Shown piece by piece: positions 56,669 to 64,000 of a stretch of 64,000 nt of DNA. Position 1 is the first letter of the stretch. Each line of letters opens with the position of its first letter. Both the position numbers and the translations under genes were made by a program. Under the pieces are notes generated by a model, which was not told where the DNA came from, did no database searches, and worked only from the letters and a program-made list of their open reading frames with translations. The DNA lies in assembly GCF_018780565.1 (NCBI RefSeq), contig NZ_JADMJN010000008.1, positions 124,001-188,000 of the forward strand, read 5' to 3'. This DNA comes from Rhodoferax sp. (GTDB lineage: Bacteria; Pseudomonadota; Gammaproteobacteria; Burkholderiales; Burkholderiaceae_C).

Positions 56669-57450
56669 GGATGGGGTTGTGCCTGGCGCAAGGCACGGTT
56701 TTGATTCAGGAACTGGAGTCGCTCGGGGGTTCCGACATCGGTCCAGTCGCCGGTATACATTTCGGCGCTGACCAGACCCTGCGCCATGGCTGCGCGCAGC
56801 AGCGGGGCCAGCGGCGCTTTGATGCCATCAGGGTTGCCTTTGGGGATGCCGCAAAACGGGGGCGCAAACAGAGCGCTTCGGTACAGGCCGATGGTGGAGT
56901 AGGTGTATTTCACCTCGGCCTGATTCAAGGCCAGACCATCAGGTGCCATGCCGAAATCGCCTTTGAGGTTGTGTGCCGGGTTGGGCACGAGCCAGATGTG
57001 GGCCAGTTTGCCGCTGGCGGCAAAGCGCCGCACCGCATCGGGTGAAAACATGAAATCGGGGGCAAACACGTCGCCGGCCAGCACCCAGAACACCTCGCCC
57101 AAGCGTGGCAAGGCGCGCACGATGCCCCCGGCGGTTTCCAGCGCCCCACCAAAGTCCAAGCCTTCGTGGGAGTAGTTGATCGTCATTCGCTCTTGTTTTG
57201 ATAGCGTATGGGGCCTATTTGACGCTGGCTGGAGAATGAAATCATGCCCAAACGTCTGGGAGATCTGGTCACCCAGCCAAGCCGTGTTCACCACCACCTG
57301 GTTAAAGCCCCCGCGTCCCAACGCTTCCAATGGCCACTGCATCAGTGGTTTGCCCCCCACCTGCAACAGCGGTTTGGGCGTGTGGTCTGTCAGCGGACGC
57401 ATGCGTTCGCCGCGCCCGGCGGCCAGGATCATGGCGATGATGGGACTCAT
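56665..57450 (-). CDS. murU: MurU-like nucleotidyltransferase
   Basis: A 261-residue sugar-1-phosphate nucleotidyltransferase. MILAAGRGERMRPLTDHTPKPLLQVGGKPLMQW is the NTP-binding signature, SHEGLDFGGALETAGGIVRALP the sugar-binding loop and VLAGDVF the metal Asp. The best fit is MurU (MurNAc-1-phosphate to UDP-MurNAc in cell-wall recycling); another NDP-sugar enzyme is possible, and the usual kinase partner AmgK is not adjacent. Residues about 72-88 come from a short repeat inserted in frame (57189-57243). Overlaps speD and pepP by four bases each. Confidence 0.82.
   Translation of the reverse strand: MSPIIAMILAAGRGERMRPLTDHTPKPLLQVGGKPLMQWPLEALGRGGFNQVVVNTAWLGDQISQTFGHDFILQPASNRPHTLSKQERMTINYSHEGLDFGGALETAGGIVRALPRLGEVFWVLAGDVFAPDFMFSPDAVRRFAASGKLAHIWLVPNPAHNLKGDFGMAPDGLALNQAEVKYTYSTIGLYRSALFAPPFCGIPKGNPDGIKAPLAPLLRAAMAQGLVSAEMYTGDWTDVGTPERLQFLNQNRALRQAQPHP
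57189..57243 (+). repeat. In-frame short dispersed repeat, copy 3
   Basis: On the plus strand this reads GCTCTTGTTTTGATAGCG, a variable middle, then CGCTGGCTGGAGAATGAAAT. The GCT/TAGC arms and the GGCT-AG-ATGA right end match copies 1 and 2, but here it lies antisense to its host gene. It adds about 17 residues between FGHDF and MTINYSHEG of the MurU-like protein while keeping the frame. Confidence 0.6.
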
Positions 57451-57827
57451 GCGGCAAGCGCTCCCCGTGTCAGGCGGTGGTGTTCCGTGTGGCCGGGTTC
57501 GAACAGGGCGACCAGCGTGTCCAGCAGCGCGTGGGCCTTGGCGGAGTGATCGCCACCAAAGTTGCACACATACACGTCGAGCGTCACGGCGCGCTGCTCG
57601 GGCCAAGTGTGCACGCACAGGTGCGACTCGGCCAGCAGCACCGTGGCTGTCACGCCACCGGGACCCTGCGCGGTGGCGGGAAAGGTGTGAAACACCTGCG
57701 CCACCGCTTGCAGCCCCGCCGCTGTGACGGCCCGCACGCAGCGCTCGCCTAAAAGAGCCGCGTCGGTGAGCCACAGCGGGGCACAGCGGCACTGGTGAAG
57801 ATCGGCGGTCAGATGAAGTCCTTGCAT
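57447..57827 (-). CDS. speD: S-adenosylmethionine decarboxylase proenzyme SpeD
   Basis: A 126-residue prokaryotic-type AdoMet decarboxylase, making the aminopropyl donor for spermidine. [13 protein letters not shown] is the self-cleavage site: chain cut before Ser gives the pyruvoyl group, with the downstream His as base. [18 protein letters not shown] replaces the usual CG-rich loop. ATG at 57827. It starts the speD-murU-pepP overlapping cluster; no spermidine synthase gene is adjacent. Confidence 0.9.
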   Translation of the reverse strand: MQGLHLTADLHQCRCAPLWLTDAALLGERCVRAVTAAGLQAVAQVFHTFPATAQGPGGVTATVLLAESHLCVHTWPEQRAVTLDVYVCNFGGDHSAKAHALLDTLVALFEPGHTEHHRLTRGALAA

Positions 57828-57876
57828 GGGTGAGACTATACGCATTGCAGGCCGCGCTTGCCCCGGCCATGGCCGT

Positions 57877-57916
57877 AAACCGGGTCTTCGGCGGCGCCCG
57901 GTAAAATACCGGGTTT
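57877..57916 (+). promoter_or_regulatory. Hairpin-forming leader before transketolase
   Basis: CCCGGTA (57897-57903) pairs perfectly with TACCGGG (57907-57913) around AAA. An earlier ACCGGGT (57879-57885) could pair with the same CCCGGT, giving alternative hairpins. TAAAAT (57902-57907) is also a good -10 element for a Burkholderiales promoter, which may be the simpler reading. Confidence 0.4.
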
Positions 57917-57951
57917 CCCCCTACCCCCCAGAACTTCCGGAGTTGGCACAG

Positions 57952-59991
57952 ATGGCTGATACAGAACAAACTAGCAGCGCAAACCGCGCCGACATGGCCA
58001 ATGCGATTCGCGCTTTGACGATGGATGCCGTCCAGGCTGCCAACTCGGGTCATCCCGGTGCACCCATGGGCATGGCCGATATGGCTGTCGCTCTGTGGGG
58101 CCAGCACCTCAAGCACAACCCCGCCAATCCCAACTGGTTTGACCGCGACCGTTTTGTTCTGAGCAATGGCCATGGCTCCATGCTGCTGTACGCGGTGTTG
58201 CACCTCACCGGCTACAAGCTGCCCATGGCCGAGTTGAAGAAATTCCGCCAACTGCACAGCAAAACCGCAGGCCACCCTGAAGTGGGCGTTACCCCCGGCG
58301 TGGAAACCACCACCGGCCCGCTCGGCCAGGGCATCACCAACGCCGTGGGCATGGCACTGGCAGAGAAGCTGCTGGCCAAGGAATTCAACCGCGAAGGCCA
58401 CACCGTTGTGGACCACAACACCTTCGCCTTCCTGGGCGATGGTTGCCTGATGGAAGGCATCAGCCACGAAGCCGTCGCTCTGGCCGGTGCCTGGAAACTG
58501 AACAAGCTGGTGGCCCTGTACGACGATAACGGCATCTCCATTGATGGCCAGGTGGCCCCCTGGTTCATCGACCAGACCTCCTTGCGTTTTGTCGCCTGCG
58601 GCTGGAACGTGCTCGGCCCGATCAATGGTCACGATGCGGAACTGGTGGCCAGCACCCTGGCCGAAGCCAAGAAGTCAACCGACCGGCCGACCCTGATCAT
58701 CTGCAAAACACACATTGGCAAAGGCAGCCCGAACCGCGCCAACACCGCCAAGGCCCACGGCGAGCCCTTGGGCGCCGAAGAAATCCAGTTGACCCGCGAG
58801 TCGCTGGGCTGGCCGCACAAGCCCTTTGTCATTCCGCAAGAAGTCTATGCCGCGTGGGACGCGAAAGCCGCCGGTGCTGCCGCCGAGCAAAGCTGGAACG
58901 ACCGGTTTGAAGCCTACAAGGCCGCACACCCTGACTTGGCCAAAGAACTGGTGCGCCGCATGAAGGGCGAGTTGCCCAAGAATTTTGTGCAGGTGGCGGT
59001 GGACACGGTGGTGGCGGCCCACACCAAGGCCGAAACCGTGGCCTCGCGCAAGGCCTCGCAGCTGGCGCTGGAATCGTTTACCGCGGCCCTGCCGGAAATG
59101 CTGGGTGGCTCGGCCGACCTGACCGGCTCCAACCTGACCAACACCAAGAGCACGCCCAATCTGCGCTTCGACTCCATCACGGGCGAAGGCAATGGTGGGC
59201 GCCATATCAATTACGGTGTGCGCGAGTTCGGCATGGCCGCCATCATGAATGGCATTGCGCTGCACGGCGGCTACATCCCTTACGGTGGTACTTTTCTGAC
59301 CTTCAGCGACTACAGCCGCAACGCGGTGCGCATGGCCGCACTGATGAAGCTGCGCGTGGTGCATGTGTTCACGCATGATTCGATCGGTCTGGGCGAAGAC
59401 GGCCCGACGCACCAGTCCATCGAGCACGCTGCGTCCTTGCGCCTGATTCCGAACCTGGACGTGTGGCGTCCGGGCGATACCGCCGAAACCGCCGTGGCCT
59501 GGACCGTGGCTTTGCAGAACAAGAGCAAGCCTACGGCTCTGCTGCTTTCGCGCCAGAACATCAATTACGCCCCCAAGTCCGGCCTGGAAGACATCAGCAA
59601 GGGTGCTTATGTGCTGGCTGAGCCCAGCGAAGTCGGCATGAAGAAAAAAGCCCAGGCCGTGATCATCGCCACAGGCTCTGAAGTGCAGTTGGCCCTCAAG
59701 GCGCAAGAACTTCTGGCTACCAGAAAGATAGCGGTTCGCGTGGTCTCCATGCCCAGCAACACCACCTTCGACAAGCAGAACGCGGCGTACAAGAGCGCCG
59801 TGCTCCCCGCAGGCGTGCCCCGCATTGCAGTCGAAATGGGTGTCACCGAGGGCTGGTGGAAATACGGCTGTGCTGCTGTGGTCGGTATCGACACTTATGG
59901 CGAATCGGCTCCGGCGCCGGTGCTGTTCAAGCATTTTGGCTTCACGCCCGAGAATGTGGCCGACACCGTGGAAAAGGTTCTGCGCAAGTAA
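57952..59991 (+). CDS. tkt: Transketolase
   Basis: A 679-residue thiamine-diphosphate enzyme of the pentose phosphate/Calvin pathways. The N-terminal [21 protein letters not shown] and [12 protein letters not shown], the ThDP motif [35 protein letters not shown], the pyrimidine-domain [18 protein letters not shown] and [18 protein letters not shown] are complete. ATG at 57952 has GGAG ten bases upstream. Gap follows 57 bases later on the same strand, a common pairing. The long minus-strand frame opposite is a shadow. Confidence 0.96.
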   Translation: MADTEQTSSANRADMANAIRALTMDAVQAANSGHPGAPMGMADMAVALWGQHLKHNPANPNWFDRDRFVLSNGHGSMLLYAVLHLTGYKLPMAELKKFRQLHSKTAGHPEVGVTPGVETTTGPLGQGITNAVGMALAEKLLAKEFNREGHTVVDHNTFAFLGDGCLMEGISHEAVALAGAWKLNKLVALYDDNGISIDGQVAPWFIDQTSLRFVACGWNVLGPINGHDAELVASTLAEAKKSTDRPTLIICKTHIGKGSPNRANTAKAHGEPLGAEEIQLTRESLGWPHKPFVIPQEVYAAWDAKAAGAAAEQSWNDRFEAYKAAHPDLAKELVRRMKGELPKNFVQVAVDTVVAAHTKAETVASRKASQLALESFTAALPEMLGGSADLTGSNLTNTKSTPNLRFDSITGEGNGGRHINYGVREFGMAAIMNGIALHGGYIPYGGTFLTFSDYSRNAVRMAALMKLRVVHVFTHDSIGLGEDGPTHQSIEHAASLRLIPNLDVWRPGDTAETAVAWTVALQNKSKPTALLLSRQNINYAPKSGLEDISKGAYVLAEPSEVGMKKKAQAVIIATGSEVQLALKAQELLATRKIAVRVVSMPSNTTFDKQNAAYKSAVLPAGVPRIAVEMGVTEGWWKYGCAAVVGIDTYGESAPAPVLFKHFGFTPENVADTVEKVLRK

Positions 59992-61047
<1,056 letters not shown>

Positions 61048-61052
61048 GCGTC

Positions 61053-61077
61053 AAGGCCCCGATGATTTCGGGGCCTT
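61053..61077 (+). terminator. Intrinsic terminator after gap
   Basis: AAGGCCCCGA (61053-61062) pairs perfectly with TCGGGGCCTT (61068-61077) across a five-base loop. The T-run is short, but stem strength and position six bases after the gap stop codon support termination. Confidence 0.85.
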
Positions 61078-61392
61078 CGCGGGCGGTGCTCAACCACGTC
61101 GCCCGCCATGTCGTTCCTGTGCAGTCTTCAAACGGACTCGACATCGACGTCTGTTTCTCCCCTCTCTCCCGTCTTCATCACCGCACGAATGCAGGGACAC
61201 CTGCGCGTAAATCATGCGCGACAGGTGAAGCAGCATTTCCGCGCATTCATCCATAAGACCGTGTAATAACTTGGGCGATACCCGCCACGATAGTCACTCA
61301 CGCGTCACATCTGGATGATGGTCATCATGTAGATTACGAGCTTCGCCGTTGCGGACTACGTCGCGACCTACAAAGACCACCGTGGAGAAACT
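61078..61392. other. Intergenic region before the isomerase gene
   Basis: About 315 bases without a supportable gene or repeat. Short frames here lack codon bias and ribosome sites. It presumably carries the promoter of the isomerase-SDR operon; no operator is obvious. Confidence 0.6.
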
Positions 61393-61977
61393 ATGAATTC
61401 GCTGGAGTTCTACTTTGATTACCGAAGCCCATACAGCTACCTTGCTTTCACACAGTTCGCCAATCTGAATGCGAATTTGATCATGGTTCCGTTTGACATC
61501 CTGGATGTCATGAAACGCGTGGAAAACGTACCGACCTCGGTGATCTGCGGCGCAAAAAACCGTTATGTGCAAAAGGACCTCAAGCGTTGGGCAGAGCTGT
61601 ATGGCGTTCAGCTGAATCGACATCCCAAAGCCAATGAGATCGACGCTCGCCGGCTGCTGCGTGCCACATTGGCGGCCGGGCAACTGGGGGACATGACGAG
61701 CGCTGCTGCGGCGATTTTTCATGCCCGATGGCGTGACCACGCACCGCTCGAAACCAGTGAACAAATTGCAGCGCTTCTTGGGCAGGCTGGCTTCGATAAA
61801 GCAGCACTTGAATCGATGATCGATGACGCCGCGCTGGACAAAGCCCTTGACGAATTGTCGGCCGCTGCTGCGGCGCGAGGTGTGTTCGGTGCGCCCACGT
61901 TCTTCGTGGGCGAAGATATGTATTTCGGCAACGACCGGTTGGACTTTGTCCGCAACAGGCTGGAGGTTCAACAATGA
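61393..61977 (+). CDS. DsbA-fold 2-hydroxychromene-2-carboxylate isomerase-like protein
   Basis: A 194-residue thioredoxin/DsbA-fold protein like the glutathione-dependent HCCA isomerases of aromatic breakdown. FYFDYRSPYSYLAFTQF gives the Ser-Pro motif in place of a redox CxxC, and GVFGAPTFFVGEDMYFGNDRLDFV is the typical C-terminus with cis-Pro loop. GGAG precedes the ATG. It overlaps the SDR gene by four bases (ATGA). No other naphthalene pathway gene is seen, so the real substrate may differ. Confidence 0.87.
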   Translation: MNSLEFYFDYRSPYSYLAFTQFANLNANLIMVPFDILDVMKRVENVPTSVICGAKNRYVQKDLKRWAELYGVQLNRHPKANEIDARRLLRATLAAGQLGDMTSAAAAIFHARWRDHAPLETSEQIAALLGQAGFDKAALESMIDDAALDKALDELSAAAAARGVFGAPTFFVGEDMYFGNDRLDFVRNRLEVQQ

Positions 61978-62672
61978 AGCCGCTGGTTCTGATCACTGGT
62001 GTGGGTCCCGGCACGGGTTCTGCGCTTGCACGACGCTTTCACGAGGGTGGCTACCAGGTCGCCATGATGGCACGCAACGCGGAAAGACTGGCAACCCTGG
62101 AGTACGAATTGCCAGGATCGATCGCTGTCCCTTGCGATGTGTCCGATCCGCAGGCCTTGGAAAATGCGTTGGATTCCATGGAAGCCAAAGTTGGCGCACC
62201 CACGGTGGTGATTCACAACGCTGTGGGTGGCGCATTTGGGAGCTTCCTGGACATTGCGCCTGAGATACTTGAACGCAATTTCAAGATCAACGTCATGGGG
62301 CTTCTTCATCTGGCACGATGGGCCGCACCGCGGATGGAGCGCGCAGGAGGAGGCACTCTGCTTGTGACGGGCAACACCTCTGCGGTACGGGGCAAGGCGA
62401 ACTTCGCCGGTTTTGCACCTACCAAAGCAGCGCAACGCATACTGGCCGAATCAATGGCCCGCGAGATGGGACCCAAGGGTGTCCACGTGGCCTATCTGAT
62501 GATCGACGCAGTCATCGATCTGGCTTGGACACGCGAACGCTACAAAGATGCCTCAGATGATTTTTTCATCAAGCCGGAAGATATTGCACAGGAGGCCTGG
62601 CACATCGCGCACCAGCCACGCTCCGCATGGTCGTTCCTCACGGAGATTCGCCCATTCGGTGAGCGGTGGTAG
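61974..62672 (+). CDS. SDR family oxidoreductase lacking catalytic Tyr
   Basis: A 232-residue Rossmann protein. LITGVGPGTGSALARRF is the cofactor loop (GxxxGxG-like), HNAVGGAFG the NNAG-equivalent. The active-site YxxxK reads FAPTK: Phe147 replaces Tyr while Lys151 remains. Known SDR subgroups share this change, so activity may be lost or different. Coupled to the isomerase gene by ATGA overlap and followed by a tetR gene. Confidence 0.86.
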   Translation: MKPLVLITGVGPGTGSALARRFHEGGYQVAMMARNAERLATLEYELPGSIAVPCDVSDPQALENALDSMEAKVGAPTVVIHNAVGGAFGSFLDIAPEILERNFKINVMGLLHLARWAAPRMERAGGGTLLVTGNTSAVRGKANFAGFAPTKAAQRILAESMAREMGPKGVHVAYLMIDAVIDLAWTRERYKDASDDFFIKPEDIAQEAWHIAHQPRSAWSFLTEIRPFGERW

Positions 62673-62756
62673 TGGCACGCCACCGCACTTGGTTCGGCAG
62701 CGCTTCTTTTGCGTAGCGCGCTGTTCAGTTCGGGCTTGACCGGGGCGCCCTATAAA

Positions 62757-62791
62757 ATTACCCCGATCAAGCATCGAAGATCAGGGGTAAT
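62757..62791 (+). promoter_or_regulatory. Inverted repeat at tetR start, candidate operator
   Basis: ATTACCCCGATC (62757-62768) is mirrored by GATC-A-GGGGTAAT (62779-62791) with one bulged base, ending three bases before the tetR ATG. A TATAAAAT -10-like element overlaps its left end. The position suits TetR autorepression. Confidence 0.55.
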
Positions 62792-62794
62792 CTC

Positions 62795-63367
62795 ATGGGG
62801 CACTCACAGGCGGACAAGGCGAACAGCCGCGAACGAATCTTGAAGGAGGCTGCGACGCAGATTCGAGCTGGCGGACTTGCGTCCATCAGCGTTGGAAAAC
62901 TCATGCGCAGTGTCAATCTGACGCATGGGGGCTTCTACGGCCACTTTGCGTCGTCCTCAGAGCTTCTTTCCGAGGCGATAGAGCTGGCCTTGAGTGAAGG
63001 CGAACTCAAGGGCGCTGCGGCGGATGCCGGTAAAACACGCGGGTATTCGACGATGGTTCGCGGCTATTTGAGCAGGACCCATCGAGATTCCCGCGAGACG
63101 GGATGCGCCATTGCCGCATTGGCCTCGGAGGTGAGCCGATCCGACGAGGGCACGCGCTCGGTCATGGAGTCCCATGTCGAAAGCTTCATTGCGAATATTG
63201 CCCGCACGCTCAACACTGAAAATGACGAAGACGCCATGGTTGCCGTGAGTGCCATGATCGGCGCACTCACACTCTCACGAGTGTTCACGGACACCAAACG
63301 GTCCGATGCGTTGCTGCGCGTTGTGCGCGATCATGTTCTTGCGCTGAATTTGAAGGATCAGGATTAG
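62795..63367 (+). CDS. TetR/AcrR family transcriptional regulator
   Basis: A 190-residue repressor. The N-terminal HTH (NSRERILKEAATQIRAGGLASISVGKLMRSVNLTHGGFYGHFASSSELL) is standard TetR; the C-terminal domain (TGCAIAALASEVSRSDEGTRSVME, VSAMIGALTLSRVF) resembles regulators of lipid or xenobiotic genes. It follows the isomerase-SDR operon and probably controls it through the inverted repeat just upstream. Its stop overlaps the convergent IclR gene by four bases. Confidence 0.9.
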   Translation: MGHSQADKANSRERILKEAATQIRAGGLASISVGKLMRSVNLTHGGFYGHFASSSELLSEAIELALSEGELKGAAADAGKTRGYSTMVRGYLSRTHRDSRETGCAIAALASEVSRSDEGTRSVMESHVESFIANIARTLNTENDEDAMVAVSAMIGALTLSRVFTDTKRSDALLRVVRDHVLALNLKDQD

Positions 63368-64000
63368 TCGCTGAGTCGTTGCTTGATCTCTTGCACCGCC
63401 GCGATGAGCAGGGGCCGTACTTCCGCCATGTAGGACTCGCGACTGCGCGTCATCGCGGGGCCTGCGGCCGTGATCACCATGTCGGGCAAGGCATTGCCCA
63501 GGCACAGGGGAATTCCGATACCGTGGACTTCCGCGCGCCAATCGCCGAATGATCCACAGCAGCCCTGTTCGGCAAGATCCGCGACCGCCTGTTGAATCCC
63601 GGCATTGATCTTTGGCCAATTGACAGGATCCAGTGCACGAATGCGTGCCAGGATATTGCGCCGGGAAATCTCATCCATGCCTGCCAGGCAGGCTTTTCCC
63701 ATGGCTGTGGTGCCGATGGGAATGCGCGAACCCACATTCAATTGAAGGGTGACGATGGAATTTCCATGGAAAGTGTCCACGTAGAGCATCGCGAGATCGT
63801 CCCGCACACCGAGCGAGAGCTGCAAACCCGTGGATTGGGCAACGGCCTGCAATACCGTCCGACTCTTCTCCTTGACCTCCAGACGCGCCAGGGTCGAGCC
63901 GCCAATGCCCAGCGCCGCCATGCCCAGCCGGTAACGACCCGATGTCAGGTCATGGTGCAAATAGCCCATCTTGGTCAATGTATAGGTCAGGCGCGTCACC
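63364..64000 (-). CDS. IclR family transcriptional regulator (5' end outside window)
   Basis: The frame runs to the last base, so only the end of the HTH and the whole effector domain are visible. RLTYTLTKMGYLHHDLTSGRYRLGMAALGIG is the wing after the HTH, and IPIGTTAMGKACLAG and SFGDWRAEVHGIGIPLCLG are the IclR ligand-domain signatures. It probably controls aromatic or acyl catabolism genes beyond the window. Confidence 0.9.
   Translation of the reverse strand, partial: VTRLTYTLTKMGYLHHDLTSGRYRLGMAALGIGGSTLARLEVKEKSRTVLQAVAQSTGLQLSLGVRDDLAMLYVDTFHGNSIVTLQLNVGSRIPIGTTAMGKACLAGMDEISRRNILARIRALDPVNWPKINAGIQQAVADLAEQGCCGSFGDWRAEVHGIGIPLCLGNALPDMVITAAGPAMTRSRESYMAEVRPLLIAAVQEIKQRLSD

Noticed and set aside
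55385..56704. 439-codon plus-strand frame opposite pepP
   Set aside because: Shadow of a conserved peptidase gene.
59714..59735. Another copy of the dispersed repeat in tkt (GCTACC...ATAGC)
   Set aside because: The protein is not lengthened relative to other transketolases and the right end of the element is absent.
58675..59934. 419-codon minus-strand frame opposite tkt
   Set aside because: Shadow; tkt motifs are intact on the other strand.

Overview
The window is ordinary high-GC chromosomal DNA from a betaproteobacterium. The gene content (minCDE, mnmG-rsmG-par region, form I CO dehydrogenase, a kinase/ATPase/histidine kinase giant, PhnZ-like HD protein) and protein style fit the Burkholderiales, most likely Comamonadaceae (Rhodoferax/Polaromonas/Hydrogenophaga-like). 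That placement is inference from content, not from a marker gene. I see no rRNA, tRNA, CRISPR array, insertion sequence or prophage.

Layout. 1-4.5 kb: end of a hemerythrin gene, acetoacetyl-CoA synthetase, a hotdog thioesterase, a cobalamin adenosyltransferase and a Met-rich membrane protein. 4.8-15.2 kb: an aerobic carbon monoxide oxidation island. It has a heme-PAS/LytTR regulator of the RcoM type, then coxM-coxS-coxL-coxG-coxD-coxE, then a MobA-like nucleotidyltransferase, a 2OG-Fe(II) oxygenase-like protein and a D-lactate dehydrogenase-like flavoprotein. CoxL carries the form I motif AYRCSFR, so this is a genuine CO dehydrogenase. The cox promoter holds phased direct repeats suited to a LytTR regulator. 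15.2-18.8 kb: two enoyl-CoA hydratases, a VOC protein and a nitronate monooxygenase. 18.8-27.5 kb: a nine-gene leftward run mnmG-rsmG-lysE-parA-hydrolase-serine hydrolase-parB-methyltransferase-degenerate HD-GYP, with two parS sites inside rsmG and mnmG. parA and parB are separated by two unrelated hydrolase genes.

27.6-36.7 kb: small metabolic and redox genes, including a Crp/Fnr regulator divergent from an HD oxygenase-like/class II aldolase pair, with an inverted repeat between them, and a hemerythrin gene preceded by a perfect FNR box. 36.7-39.2 kb: AT-rich region with an inverted pair of DnaA-box-like nonamers, then minCDE. 39.2-45.4 kb: glpR and a 1,738-residue Ser/Thr kinase-ATPase-GAF-histidine kinase. 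45.4-48.7 kb: copA/copZ and a second Crp/Fnr regulator. 48.7-50.5 kb: a 33-codon ParA remnant coupled to proline iminopeptidase and a glutathione transferase. 50.5-57.8 kb: cupin and LuxR regulator, thpR, serine hydrolase, RIO kinase, and overlapping speD-murU-pepP. 57.9-61.1 kb: transketolase and GAPDH with a terminator. 61.4-64 kb: isomerase, SDR, TetR, and an IclR gene leaving the window.

The most distinctive non-gene signal is a roughly 55-60 bp repeat (GCTA, A/T tract, TAGC, then a shared right end) found in three unrelated coding sequences (acetoacetyl-CoA synthetase, AsmA-like, MurU), in frame each time and adding about 17-20 residues to each protein.
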